From: Mycolicibacterium alvei
GTDB taxonomy: Bacteria; Actinomycetota; Actinomycetes; Mycobacteriales; Mycobacteriaceae
Length of the DNA: 64,000 nucleotides
Reading direction: 5' to 3'
Assembly: GCF_010727325.1 (NCBI RefSeq)
Contig: NZ_AP022565.1
Span: 3,844,001-3,908,000 of the forward strand
Shown: positions 1 to 9,252 of the stretch, one piece after another
Numbering within the stretch: position 1 is the stretch's first letter
How the letters are laid out: each line of letters begins with the position of its first letter
The notes under the pieces: generated by a model
What the model was told of the DNA's origin: nothing
Database searches by the model: none
The model's input: only the letters and a program-made list of their open reading frames with translations
Translations under genes and position numbers: made by a program

Positions 1-20
1 GCCCGTACTTGTCTGCGAAC

Positions 21-416
21 TCAGACATTGGCGATCCGCACCGCGGTGAAGCGTCGTCGCGCGATGCGCCAACCAGCGGCGGTGCGCACCAGTTCGTCGT
101 CGTAGTAGCCGACGGCGTTGACACCGGAGCTGTTGTCCTGTGCCATGATCAGCCCGTCGATATAAGTCCGCGCGGTTGCGGTGTCGCCATCGACGGCGAT
201 CGCGTGGTTGCTCAACCGGTGCATGGTGTGCCCGGCCATCGCGTGGGATTGATCCATGAACTCGGTGACGGCGTCCACCCCGTTCCACGTACCGATCTCG
301 CCGTAGTCCAGTACGCAGTCGTCGGTGAACACGGTGCGGAACAACGGCCAGTCCCGCCGGTCGATCCCTGTGGCGTAGCGGACCAGTACGTCGGTGATGT
401 CTTCACGGTCGCTCAT
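21..416 (-). CDS. NTF2-like (SnoaL-type) small protein
   Basis: The 131-residue product has the single alpha+beta cone pattern of the SnoaL/NTF2-like superfamily: an N-terminal helix with a RYATGIDRRDW stretch, a central TWNGVDAVTEF segment and the C-terminal GWRIARRRF beta strand. Members are small dehydratases, isomerases or the small subunits of ring-hydroxylating enzymes, so the reaction cannot be named. The start chosen is the ATG at 416 (an in-frame ATG at 428 is possible); the open frame runs further upstream but would enter the divergent regulator. It lies head-to-head with the IclR regulator at 562, which probably controls it. The next gene downstream lies outside the window. Confidence 0.75.
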   Translation of the reverse strand: MSDREDITDVLVRYATGIDRRDWPLFRTVFTDDCVLDYGEIGTWNGVDAVTEFMDQSHAMAGHTMHRLSNHAIAVDGDTATARTYIDGLIMAQDNSSGVNAVGYYDDELVRTAAGWRIARRRFTAVRIANV

Positions 417-503
417 TGTGAACTCCATTCGGATGAACGAGGATTCGTACCGGTCCTGCCGTGAGTCTTCCGTGAGACGACTGCGCGCATCGCACCTACA
501 ACT

Positions 504-530
504 TCTCGGATAATCGAGATAGTCTCTCGA
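504..530. promoter_or_regulatory. Candidate IclR operator, overlapping inverted repeats
   Basis: Between the divergent NTF2-like and IclR genes, two overlapping inverted repeats share half-sites: TCTCG-N6-CGAGA (504-519) and TCGAGA-N5-TCTCGA (514-530). The location 32 bp before the IclR start, in an otherwise unremarkable 145-bp divergent spacer, fits an autoregulatory operator. Binding by this IclR protein is inferred from position only. Confidence 0.45.
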
Positions 531-561
531 ATTGACAAGATGACTGTAGGAACCGTCCAGA

Positions 562-1428
562 ATGGAGTCAAGGGTGCGCGGTGCGGGCTCGGCGCCGACC
601 GGCCGGGTGCTCGACGTCATCGAGTTGCTGGCGAGTTCCGGGGATGCACGGTTGCGGTTCTCCGACGTGGTCAGCGCACTGGACCTGACTCAGGCCACCG
701 CGCACGCGATCCTCAAGACCCTATGCGACCGGGGCTGGCTGATCCGCGATCCCCTTGACAAGACGTTTGTGCTCGGACCCGGGCTGGCCGTGGTGGCTGC
801 CCGCGCCGAGGCAGTGCGACCGCTGGCACATGCGGCCCGTGTTGCCGCACAAGAACTTTCAGAGCAGCTCGGGCATGCCGCCTCTGTGGTCGAGCGGGCC
901 GCGGAGGAGCTCGTGATCACCGCCTTCGAAGGCGCCGGCCGGCAGCCAGCCTCAGCGCCGGGGGATCGTATCCGGTACGCCCCGCCGTTTGGCGTCGCCT
1001 TCGCCGCCTGGGATTCGCCCGTTGAGCAGCGCGCCTGGATCGAGCGTGCACCCGCGGCCATCGCGGGGCGTCTGGAGCAGGTGTTGGCCCAGACCAGAGC
1101 CCGGGGCTTCGACGTCGACTGGACGACGCCGGACCTGACCCGGGCCGCGCAGGTGGTCGGCTCGCTGCCCAGCGATGGGCTGCCCGATCACGTCCGGGGC
1201 ATCACCGATCAGTTGCTCGCCGAATTCACCACCATCGGCCTGGCCCCGGCCGGCGGCAATGAGGGCAAACCGCAGCCGGTGGCCACCATTGCCGCACCCG
1301 TCTTCGATGCCGACGGCCGGGTCGCGCTCATCCTGTCGGTGCACCCGCTGCGATCCATGACCGCCCGCCAGGTGGACACCGCGGGACAGCGGGTCAGGCG
1401 TGCCGCCGATCGGCTGAGCCGACCGTGA
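562..1428 (+). CDS. IclR-family transcriptional regulator
   Basis: The 288-residue protein starts with a winged helix-turn-helix (about residues 12-70: RVLDVIELLASSG followed by ALDLTQATAHAILKTLCDRGWL), the usual IclR N-terminus. The remaining 200 residues form the effector-binding region with a recognisable FGVAFAAW segment and a terminal PVFDADGRVALILSV strand. IclR proteins are dimeric regulators of catabolic genes responding to small organic acids. It is divergent from the NTF2-like gene, its likely target. The 3' end overlaps, antisense, a remnant of a fumarylacetoacetate-hydrolase gene, suggesting that the regulator once sat in a larger catabolic cluster. Confidence 0.85.
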   Translation: MESRVRGAGSAPTGRVLDVIELLASSGDARLRFSDVVSALDLTQATAHAILKTLCDRGWLIRDPLDKTFVLGPGLAVVAARAEAVRPLAHAARVAAQELSEQLGHAASVVERAAEELVITAFEGAGRQPASAPGDRIRYAPPFGVAFAAWDSPVEQRAWIERAPAAIAGRLEQVLAQTRARGFDVDWTTPDLTRAAQVVGSLPSDGLPDHVRGITDQLLAEFTTIGLAPAGGNEGKPQPVATIAAPVFDADGRVALILSVHPLRSMTARQVDTAGQRVRRAADRLSRP

Positions 1429-1597
1429 AGCTGAACTCCGCGACTCCTCCGACGCCACCGGAGACAACATCATGGGGCTGCATCGGACCGACCCCGGCCG
1501 GGGTTCCGCTGTAGATCAGGTCGCCCGGTGCGAGGTCGACGGCTACGGAACCGGAGGTTGCCAGTTCAGTGCTGGATGTGACCTGCACCACATTGAG
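1394..1597 (-). pseudogene. Remnant of FAH-family hydrolase (3' end only)
   Basis: In this minus-strand frame about 67 residues read through the conserved end of fumarylacetoacetate/fumarylpyruvate hydrolases: a VDLAPGDLIYSGTPAGVGP motif followed by a DVVSGGVGGVAEFSFTV strand, then a stop. In intact family members this is the last quarter of the protein. Upstream, the frame dissolves into Arg-rich non-homologous sequence lying antisense to hrpA, and no metal-ligand region is found. It is therefore a 5'-truncated gene whose front was lost when hrpA came to lie here. It has no plausible start codon or ribosome site. Confidence 0.7.
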
Positions 1598-1619
1598 TCG
1601 AGCCCCTATCCTTGACCGA

Positions 1620-4600
1620 GTGTCCGAACCGTCAGTCGCTGAGCTTCGCTCTCGCCTCGACGGTTTGACGATCCGCGACGCCGACCGGCTGCGCCGTCGC
1701 CTGCGCAATCTCCGTGGCGGGGACACGGCCAAGATCGCCCAACAGATCGCGACCGCCGAAGCCCTCGTGCTCAACCGCCAGGCCGCCGTCCCGACCATCA
1801 GCTACCCCGACCTGCCGGTCAGCCAGCACCGCGATGAGCTGGCCAAGGCCATCACCGAGAACCAGGTGGTGGTGGTCGCCGGCGCCACGGGCTCGGGCAA
1901 GACCACGCAGTTGCCCAAGATCTGCCTGGAGTTGGGACGCGGCATCCGCGGCACCATCGGCCACACCCAGCCGCGGCGGCTCGCGGCCCGCACGGTCGCG
2001 CAACGCATCGCCGACGAACTCGGCACCCCGCTCGGCGATGCCGTCGGCTACACCGTGCGTTTCACCGACCAGGCCAGCGATTCCACCCTTATCAAGCTGA
2101 TGACCGACGGCATCCTGCTCGCCGAGATTCAACGGGACCGCCGGCTACTGCGCTACGACACACTGATCCTCGACGAGGCGCACGAGCGCAGTCTCAACAT
2201 CGACTTCCTGCTCGGCTATCTGCGCGAGCTGTTGCCGCACCGGCCCGACCTCAAGGTCATCGTCACCTCGGCCACCATCGAGCCGGAGCGCTTCGCGGCG
2301 CACTTCTCGCAAGCCCCTATCGTGGAGGTGTCGGGTCGTACATATCCCGTCGAGATCCGGTACCGGCCACTGGAAGTCCCCGTTGGCGGCGATGACGACA
2401 CCGACGATCCCGACGACCCTGACCACGAGATCGTGCGCACTCCGGCTGTTGGTCTTCGCGCAAGCGGCTCATCCGAGCTACGCGACCCGACTGAGGCCAT
2501 CGTCGACGCGGTCCGTGAACTGGAGGCCGAACCGCCGGGTGACGTACTGGTGTTCCTGTCTGGTGAACGCGAGATCCGCGACACTGCAGAGGCATTGAAG
2601 GACCTGCGCAACACCGAAGTGCTCCCGCTGTACGCGCGACTGCCCACCGCCGACCAGCAGAAGGTATTCCAGCCCAGCCGCACCGGGCGGCGAATCGTGT
2701 TGGCCACCAACGTGGCGGAGACCTCGCTCACCGTGCCCGGTATCCGCTACGTCGTCGACCCCGGCACTGCCCGAATCTCCCGTTACAGCCGCCGTACCAA
2801 GGTGCAGCGTCTGCCGATCGAGCCGATCTCGCAGGCCTCGGCCGCCCAGCGGGCCGGACGTTCCGGGCGTACCGCGCCCGGCGTCTGCATCCGGCTGTAC
2901 TCGGAGGCTGATTTCGAATCCCGCCCCCGCTACACCGATCCGGAGATCCTGCGGACCAACCTGGCCGCCGTCATCCTGCAGATGGCCGCCCTGCAGCTCG
3001 GCGATATCGCGGAGTTCCCCTTCTTGGACCCACCGGATTCCCGCAGCATCCGCGACGGTGTGCAGTTGCTGCAGGAACTCGGCGCGTTCGATGCGGCCGG
3101 CGCGTTGACCGACGTCGGGCGACGCCTGGCCCGGTTGCCGCTCGACCCGCGCGTCGGGCGGATGATCCTGCAGGCCGACACCGAGGGCTGTGTGCGCGAG
3201 GTGCTGGTGCTGGCCGCGGCGCTGTCGATCCCGGATCCGCGTGAGCGCCCGAGCGACAAGGAAGACGCGGCCCGGCAGAAGCACGCCCGGTTCGCAGACG
3301 AGCATTCCGATTTCATCTCCTACCTCAACCTCTGGAACTATCTCCGCGAGCAACGAAACCAACGCTCCGGCAATGCCTTCCGACGGATGTGCCGCGAGGA
3401 GTTCCTGCACTACCTGCGGATCCGGGAATGGCAGGACCTGACCGGCCAACTGCGCAGCATCGCGCGTGACATCGGGATCCGCGAGGGTGATGAGCCTGCC
3501 GAGCCGGCCGCCATCCATGCCGCGCTGACCGCGGGCCTGCTGTCCCACGTCGGGCTGCGCGAGGGAGAGTCACGCGAATATCAAGGTGCCCGCAACTCCA
3601 AGTTCGTACTCGCGCCGGGCTCGGTGCTGACGCGCAAGCCCCCGCGCTGGATCGTGGTGGCCGACCTGGTCGAGACCAGCCGGTTGTTCGGCCGCATCGC
3701 CGCCAAGGTCGAACCCGAGGCGATCGAGCGGGTGGCCGGACATCTGGTGCAACGCAACTACAGCGAGCCGCACTGGGAGGCCAAACGCGGCGCGGTGGTG
3801 GCGTTCGAACGAGTCACGCTCTACGGGCTGCCGCTGGTTCCGCGCCGGAAGATCGGTTACACCGAAATCGATCCGGAGTTGTGCCGCGATTTGTTCATCC
3901 GGCACGCGCTCGTGGAAGGGGACTGGCAGACCCGACACCACTTCTTCCGCGACAACGCGCGCCTGCGGGCCGAACTCGAAGAGATCGAGGAGCGGGCCCG
4001 TCGGCGTGATCTGCTCGTCGGTGACGACGACATCTACACCCTGTATGACGCGCGCATCCCGGCCGACATCGTCTCCGCCCGTCACTTCGACGCCTGGTGG
4101 AAAAAGCAGCGGCACAAGACACCTGACCTGCTCACCTTCACCCGGGACGATCTGCTGCGGTCCGAGGATGGTGCGGATAATCCCGACACCTGGCAGGCCG
4201 GCGATCTTGCGTTGCCATTGACATACCGCTTCGAACCCGGCGCCGCCGACGATGGCGTCACCGTGCACGTGCCGGTGGGTGTGCTCGCCCGGCTCGGCGG
4301 TGACGGCTTCGCCTGGCAGGTACCCGCCCTGCGGGAGGAACTCGTCACCGCACTGATCAAGTCGCTGCCCAAGGATCTGCGCCGCAATTTCGTCCCGGCC
4401 CCCGATACCGCGCGGGCCATCCTGGCCGACATCGATCCGTCCGCGGACTCACTGCTGGACGAAATACAGCGCGAACTACGCAGGCGCAGTGGCATTCTGG
4501 TGCCGATCGACGCGTTCGACCTCGGCAAGATCCCGGATCATCTGCGGATGACCTTCGCCGTGGAATCGGCCGACGGCAAAGAGGTGGCCCGGGGCAAGGA

Positions 4601-5537
4601 CATCGACGCGCTGCGCGATCAGCTGGCTGTGCCCGTCGCCCAGGCCGTGGCCGAGGCGTTGGGTGGCGCCCTGGAACGCACCGGCTTGCGGGGCTGGCCC
4701 GAGGACCTCGACGAGCTGCCGCGGACGGTGGAGAACGTGAGCGGCGGGCACACCGTCCGCGGATACCCGGCCTTCGTGGATACCGGGAAGGCCGTCGACA
4801 TCACGGTCTTCGCCAACCCGGCCGAACAAGCCGCGGCCATGCGCCCGGGTCTGCGCCGGCTGCTGCGGCTGACCGCGGCGTCACCGGTCAAGGCGATCGA
4901 ACGGGGCTTGAGTACCCGGACGCGCCTGGCGCTCAACGCCAATCCCGACGGTTCGCTGGCGGCTCTGCTCGAGGATTGCGCCGACGCCGCCGCCGATGTG
5001 CTGGTTCCCAAACCGGTGTGGACGAAGGCCGAATTCACCGGTGTCCTGGCCCGGGCCGGCAAGGATCTCGGCCCCACCACCCACGCTGCCGTCAGCCGCG
5101 TCGAGAAGGTGCTGGCCGCCGCCCACGAAGTGCAGGTCGCGTTGCCCGACACGCCGCCACCCGGCCAGGCCGACGCGGTCGCGGACATCCGATCGCAACT
5201 GGATCGATTGCTGCCCGAGGGCTTTGTCACTGCGACCGGCGTCACCCGGCTGAACGACCTGACCCGGTATGTCACCGCGATTGCCCGCCGATTGGAGCGG
5301 TTGCCGCAGGCGCTCGGTGCCGACCGCGACCGGATGGGCCGGGTGCATGCCGTGGAGGACGCCTACGACGACCTGGTGACCGCCCTGTCGGCAGCGCGGG
5401 CCGAGGACCCGAAGGTGCGTGAAATCGCCTGGCAGATCGAGGAGTTGCGGGTGAGCCTGTGGGCACAGCAGCTCGGCACGCCCCGGCCGGTCAGTGAGCA
5501 GCGCATCTACAAGGCGATCGACGCCGTCACGCGGTAG
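1620..5537 (+). CDS. hrpA: ATP-dependent RNA helicase HrpA
   Basis: A DEAH-box helicase of 1305 residues, the usual full length for HrpA. Visible motifs are Walker A GATGSGKTT (about residues 88-96), DEAHE (about 185-189), SATI, and the QRAGRSGR motif VI, followed by helicase-associated and OB regions (LSHVGLRE) and the long HrpA-specific C-terminal half. HrpA remodels RNA; in E. coli it acts in mRNA processing and in rescue of collided ribosomes. The GTG at 1620, giving an SEPSVAELRSRLDGLTIRDA start, is preferred over an in-frame ATG at 1569, which falls inside the FAH remnant. It converges with the next gene with a gap of only 3 bp. Confidence 0.93.
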   Translation: MSEPSVAELRSRLDGLTIRDADRLRRRLRNLRGGDTAKIAQQIATAEALVLNRQAAVPTISYPDLPVSQHRDELAKAITENQVVVVAGATGSGKTTQLPKICLELGRGIRGTIGHTQPRRLAARTVAQRIADELGTPLGDAVGYTVRFTDQASDSTLIKLMTDGILLAEIQRDRRLLRYDTLILDEAHERSLNIDFLLGYLRELLPHRPDLKVIVTSATIEPERFAAHFSQAPIVEVSGRTYPVEIRYRPLEVPVGGDDDTDDPDDPDHEIVRTPAVGLRASGSSELRDPTEAIVDAVRELEAEPPGDVLVFLSGEREIRDTAEALKDLRNTEVLPLYARLPTADQQKVFQPSRTGRRIVLATNVAETSLTVPGIRYVVDPGTARISRYSRRTKVQRLPIEPISQASAAQRAGRSGRTAPGVCIRLYSEADFESRPRYTDPEILRTNLAAVILQMAALQLGDIAEFPFLDPPDSRSIRDGVQLLQELGAFDAAGALTDVGRRLARLPLDPRVGRMILQADTEGCVREVLVLAAALSIPDPRERPSDKEDAARQKHARFADEHSDFISYLNLWNYLREQRNQRSGNAFRRMCREEFLHYLRIREWQDLTGQLRSIARDIGIREGDEPAEPAAIHAALTAGLLSHVGLREGESREYQGARNSKFVLAPGSVLTRKPPRWIVVADLVETSRLFGRIAAKVEPEAIERVAGHLVQRNYSEPHWEAKRGAVVAFERVTLYGLPLVPRRKIGYTEIDPELCRDLFIRHALVEGDWQTRHHFFRDNARLRAELEEIEERARRRDLLVGDDDIYTLYDARIPADIVSARHFDAWWKKQRHKTPDLLTFTRDDLLRSEDGADNPDTWQAGDLALPLTYRFEPGAADDGVTVHVPVGVLARLGGDGFAWQVPALREELVTALIKSLPKDLRRNFVPAPDTARAILADIDPSADSLLDEIQRELRRRSGILVPIDAFDLGKIPDHLRMTFAVESADGKEVARGKDIDALRDQLAVPVAQAVAEALGGALERTGLRGWPEDLDELPRTVENVSGGHTVRGYPAFVDTGKAVDITVFANPAEQAAAMRPGLRRLLRLTAASPVKAIERGLSTRTRLALNANPDGSLAALLEDCADAAADVLVPKPVWTKAEFTGVLARAGKDLGPTTHAAVSRVEKVLAAAHEVQVALPDTPPPGQADAVADIRSQLDRLLPEGFVTATGVTRLNDLTRYVTAIARRLERLPQALGADRDRMGRVHAVEDAYDDLVTALSAARAEDPKVREIAWQIEELRVSLWAQQLGTPRPVSEQRIYKAIDAVTR

Positions 5538-5540
5538 CCG

Positions 5541-8039
5541 TCAGTCCTGTGGCACCGCGTGGCCGATGGTCATCACCGTGCCCGCACCTGGATTGGTCAC
5601 CACCGCGCCGCCACCGGGCAGCGCGGCCACCCCGCCCGTTGATCCGGTGTGGATCGTCGCGAGAACCTCCTGGCTGTACACGTCGACGACCGTCACGGTC
5701 CCGGCGGCGGCGTTGGTGATGTAGGCGATGTCGTTGTTCAACACCACCCCGGTCGCCCCGGAGCCCACGGCGAACCGGTCCATCTCCTCCATGCCGTAGA
5801 AGTTCGTATCGATCAGCACCAGCTGGTCCTCGCCGTTCGTGTTGACGAGGGCGACCAGGCGTCCGTCCTGGTAGGACACCGCGGTCACGGTGGATTCCTC
5901 GCCGAAGTCGATACGCCCCATCTCCTCGAATGCCACGGTGCCGCCGGCGCTGGAGTTGGCGCCCATCATCCGGGCTTCGCCCAGATCCATGCTCACTGCC
6001 AGGCGTGACACCGCATGTGTTGACGTGGCCACCACGGTGTCTTCCCCGCTGTCCACCACGAATTTGATCTTGTCGACCTCGTGGCCCGGCACCTGGCCTG
6101 TGACGACCAGCTTCTCCGAACCGTTGTAGGCGTGCAGGGTGTCGCCGGAGGCCACGACCAGCGTGCCACTGGTCGTCGTCGTGAGGCCGGTGACCGGCCG
6201 GTCGAGCCGGATCCCGGTGTTGACCACCGTCTGGGTGCTGGGATCGAGGGTGAAGACAACATTCTCCGTGGAGGTGACGTAGACCGTCTCGGTGGGCTTG
6301 TCGACCCAGATGGTGCCCGGATTGAAGTCGATCGGAATCGTGGTGACGGTCGTGTCCGGGTTGACCACTGTCAGCGTCGGCAGAGCCCCGATCAGGATGA
6401 TGCTGCCGTCGGGGGTGACTTCCACGACCATCGGTCCGCCGGGGACCGCGATGACGTCGACGACCGCCACCTGAGCGGGGTCGATGGGCGCGGTCACGGT
6501 CACCGAGGTGCTTTCCCTGCCGTCATTGGCGGTGATGGTGAACTGTGTGGTCTGAGGCAGGCCGGACTCGGTCGCATCCAGCCGGGCCTGTCCGGTCGGG
6601 GTGAAGGTCCAGTCACCGGTGGCACTGTCCACTTCGACGGTTCCGTGGTCCGGATCGGGCTGAGTGACGGTGTAGGTGAGGGTGTTGCCGTCGGGGTCGG
6701 TGATGTTGACGGTGCCGCGCACCGCACCGGTGTTGTGGTCGATGGTGGCGTGATCGACGGTGTACGGCGGTGTCCCGGAGACCGGCGCTTCGTTGGCCGG
6801 CGGGACGACGAGATTCACCGTGGCCATCGCGACGTGTCCGCCGCCAGGGGTGAACAAGCCCTGCAGTCCGTGCAGGTGCAGACCCTGGTCTCGGATCGCG
6901 ACCGTGAAGCTGACGGCACCGCCGGTCTCGGCGAGTTCGGCATCGGGGGTGTAGGTGAACGCTCCCGTGGTGGGGTCGACCGTGACGGTGCCGCGCTCGG
7001 GTGCGTCGATGACGCCGTAGGTGAGTGGATCGCCGTCGGCGTCGGCACCGACCACGGAGCCGGTGATGACGCCGGACGAATGTGGTTGGCCCACCACGAC
7101 GGTCGATGTCGGCGTGGTGTTCAAGAAGGTGCGACGCAGCGCCACCCAGGCCAATTCCACCAGCTTGGTCGGGGCGATCGGTGCATGGGGCGAGAACGCA
7201 CTCGGCCTGAAACCCACCCAGGACAGCAGGCCAACGACGACGCGGGCCGGGGCGGCAACGATCGTGGCGATCGGCGCCGGGGCGGGGGCACTCGTCGGCG
7301 CGGCGGGCGGTTCCGGCGTTGTCACCTGCACGGTCACCTGCTCGGCGGGGGTGTCCACCGTCGCGGAAAATATCTGCGCGGCAGCGAGTTTTTCCGCACG
7401 CGCCGTTGTCTCGGCCGACACGGTGATCAGCCGGCGGGGGGCCGCGGCGGAGGTGAGGGACGGCAGTTTGTTCACCTTGGTGGGCGTCAGCGCGAGGGGT
7501 TTCGGGGTGGAGACGGAGTCCGAATCACTGGAATCCGCGACCACATCCGTGACGGGTATGCGCGCCGGAGCGGGTTCCGGGGCAGGGATCGCGTCGGGGT
7601 CGGTTGGCTCGGAAGGGTCCGTGGATGTGGCAGTGTCGGCGCCCGTCGCGGTGGTGACCTGCGACGACGGCCGAATCGAGGTGCCGGTGGCGCGTGGCTT
7701 GGCCAGGTTCTTCAGCCGCTCCAGCCGCTCCAGTCGCTCGGACCGTTCCGACCGGTCGGCCGAGGTGGACGTGTTGGCACCCCCGGAAGCGGATACCGAG
7801 GACAACGGCCCTCGCGCCTTCTTGGTCGCCGGCCCGGCTTTCCGTTTCGTCTCCGCGGCGGCCGACGTCGGAGTGTCTGCGGGGCTCGCCGGTCCGGTCG
7901 ACGACTCCGAGGACGAGGTGTCATCGTCCGAATCGGGGGCGGCATTGGCCACACCCTGACCGCTCGTCACGGCAAGGCCCAGGCCGACCGCAAGGGTCAG
8001 TCCGCCTAGTCGAGACTGTGCGTTGTTGGGAAATTCCAT
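5541..8039 (-). CDS. Secreted Ig-like repeat / beta-propeller surface protein
   Basis: An 832-residue exported protein. The start ATG at 8039 is preferred to in-frame ATGs at 8048 and further upstream because GGAG sits 9 nt before it. Order of parts: signal peptide (about 1-34, cut after GVANA), a Ser/Thr/Ala/Pro-rich stalk to about 270 with a charged RSERSERLERLERLKNL run near 96-112, two Ig-like/VCBS-type repeats (about 310-510; both contain DADGDPLTY or DPDGNTLTY and a GTV.VD..TG.(F/W).(Y/F)TP motif), then repeated beta strands like a YVTN/YncE propeller to the end. Such proteins are surface-associated in mycobacteria; ligand and function are unknown. It is preceded by an AT-rich leader. 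Confidence 0.8.
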   Translation of the reverse strand: MEFPNNAQSRLGGLTLAVGLGLAVTSGQGVANAAPDSDDDTSSSESSTGPASPADTPTSAAAETKRKAGPATKKARGPLSSVSASGGANTSTSADRSERSERLERLERLKNLAKPRATGTSIRPSSQVTTATGADTATSTDPSEPTDPDAIPAPEPAPARIPVTDVVADSSDSDSVSTPKPLALTPTKVNKLPSLTSAAAPRRLITVSAETTARAEKLAAAQIFSATVDTPAEQVTVQVTTPEPPAAPTSAPAPAPIATIVAAPARVVVGLLSWVGFRPSAFSPHAPIAPTKLVELAWVALRRTFLNTTPTSTVVVGQPHSSGVITGSVVGADADGDPLTYGVIDAPERGTVTVDPTTGAFTYTPDAELAETGGAVSFTVAIRDQGLHLHGLQGLFTPGGGHVAMATVNLVVPPANEAPVSGTPPYTVDHATIDHNTGAVRGTVNITDPDGNTLTYTVTQPDPDHGTVEVDSATGDWTFTPTGQARLDATESGLPQTTQFTITANDGRESTSVTVTAPIDPAQVAVVDVIAVPGGPMVVEVTPDGSIILIGALPTLTVVNPDTTVTTIPIDFNPGTIWVDKPTETVYVTSTENVVFTLDPSTQTVVNTGIRLDRPVTGLTTTTSGTLVVASGDTLHAYNGSEKLVVTGQVPGHEVDKIKFVVDSGEDTVVATSTHAVSRLAVSMDLGEARMMGANSSAGGTVAFEEMGRIDFGEESTVTAVSYQDGRLVALVNTNGEDQLVLIDTNFYGMEEMDRFAVGSGATGVVLNNDIAYITNAAAGTVTVVDVYSQEVLATIHTGSTGGVAALPGGGAVVTNPGAGTVMTIGHAVPQD

Positions 8040-8343
8040 GAGTGACATCTCCAAATCTGTCGCGGCATTGTGCATATCTGGAAGGGCCAGGTCGCGTGTG
8101 CAGAATCTACGACATAAATTCAAGATGCATACCGTTTATCGCAAATATTCACGTTTCCGTCAGACTAAGCATATCCCGAGGACAAATCATTATTTCGCCG
8201 AAGTAACGAGTTTCACAGCAATGTATCAATAATTTCGACTTGCGTAATTTAAAGCGAGGATGGCGGCGATTGATACCGCGTGTAACCGTGTATTAATCCG
8301 CGACGGACCCGGATATTTATCCGGTGAATAGCAGCGCTCCGGA
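8040..8343. other. AT-rich intergenic leader with inverted repeat
   Basis: This 304-bp gap holds no credible gene. It is clearly richer in A+T than its surroundings, with runs such as AATTTAAAG and ATAAATTC, and serves as the upstream region of the surface-protein gene at 5541-8039. A perfect inverted repeat CCGGATA-TT-TATCCGG lies at 8309-8324, just past the stop of the FAH gene (minus strand), and might act in transcription termination, although no U-run follows. A 69-codon plus-strand open frame here has no protein-like features. Confidence 0.55.
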
Positions 8344-9252
8344 CTAACGGATGGCGTGCTCGATGCGGCCGATCCCGTCGAGCTTCAACGTGAGTGTGTC
8401 TCCTGGGCGCAGCCAGTGCCCGGTCTCCATGCCACTGCCGCCTGGCAGCGTTCCGGTGCCGAAAAGCTCACCCGGATAGAGGGGTTCGCTCCGTGAGGCG
8501 TGTGCCAGCACCTCGCCCAGGCTGTACTGCATCCCGGCGCTGCTGACCGTGCTGACGACTGCCCCGTTGAGTACGACAGAACCGGTGAGGACCTCGATCC
8601 GGGGCAGGACCTCGTCGGCGGTGACCGCGGTGTCCGACATCGAACTGGCGAAATGCTTGGACTTTTGCGGTCCGAAGCCGCTGAGCATCTCCGGGCGCTG
8701 CACATCGCGGGCGCTGAAGTCGTTGAGTACGACGAACGCGCCGATCGCCGCGGCCGCCGCCTCCGGTGTCGCATTGAACAGCGGTGCGGCCAAGACGAAT
8801 CCGATCTCCAGCTCGAAGTCCAACGCCTGCGAATAGTCCGGCACGGGAACCGGGGTGCCGGTCGGGACGAAGGTCTGCGCGTTGGACATGTAATAGATCG
8901 GCTGCCGGTAGAACAGCGGCTTGGGCTTGAACTGCGGCACCGGTCTGCCGGTCACCCGTTCGTACAGCGACGTCACCCGGTACAGGCCGGGATGAAAGCG
9001 CCGGATCAGCCCGCGGGCCGCGTCGATGTTGTGTTGTTCGTACAGCATGAAGTCGCGGAAGGACAGCGGCTGGAACGGCAACAGATGGTCGCTGTGTGCC
9101 AACTGGCGGTCGGCCGCGGCCACCAGCCAGGCATCGTCGAACACGCGCCCGCCCAACGGGGTGAGGTCCGGGTGGGTTGTCCAATTACCCTCGGTATCAA
9201 GGGATTGCACGTCCACGCCACCCGTGGCGGTGCGGACCCGGCGCAGCTTCAC
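8344..9252 (-). CDS. Fumarylacetoacetate hydrolase family protein
   Basis: The 302-residue protein carries the FAH-family fold: DFELEIGFVL with two metal-binding acids, NDFSARDVQRPE, and a C-terminal GTGTLPGGSGMETG / RPGDTLTLKLDGIGRIEH segment. Family enzymes hydrolyse or decarboxylate C-C bonds next to carbonyls in the last steps of aromatic or keto-acid breakdown, using Mg/Mn. The GTG at 9252 overlaps the stop of the upstream hydrolase as GTGA, indicating translational coupling; longer starts would invade that gene. It is the last gene of an operon beginning with two acyl-CoA dehydrogenase subunits. The substrate is not known. Confidence 0.85.
   Translation of the reverse strand: MKLRRVRTATGGVDVQSLDTEGNWTTHPDLTPLGGRVFDDAWLVAAADRQLAHSDHLLPFQPLSFRDFMLYEQHNIDAARGLIRRFHPGLYRVTSLYERVTGRPVPQFKPKPLFYRQPIYYMSNAQTFVPTGTPVPVPDYSQALDFELEIGFVLAAPLFNATPEAAAAAIGAFVVLNDFSARDVQRPEMLSGFGPQKSKHFASSMSDTAVTADEVLPRIEVLTGSVVLNGAVVSTVSSAGMQYSLGEVLAHASRSEPLYPGELFGTGTLPGGSGMETGHWLRPGDTLTLKLDGIGRIEHAIR

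Noticed and set aside
1394..1798. Whole 134-codon minus-strand frame as an intact gene
   Set aside because: Only the last half resembles FAH proteins; the first half is Arg-rich antisense of hrpA, so I kept only the fossil tail.
2478..3548. Minus-strand 356-codon open frame inside hrpA
   Set aside because: The plus-strand frame shows continuous helicase motifs through this stretch, so the antisense frame is a shadow.
6081..8009. Plus-strand 642-codon open frame antisense to the surface protein
   Set aside because: It is Gly/Arg-rich and has no family motifs; it results from the GC-rich third-position pattern of the real minus-strand gene.
8023..8232. Small 69-codon plus-strand ORF in the AT-rich spacer
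   Set aside because: It overlaps the start of the surface-protein gene, has no ribosome site of note and an odd composition without motif.
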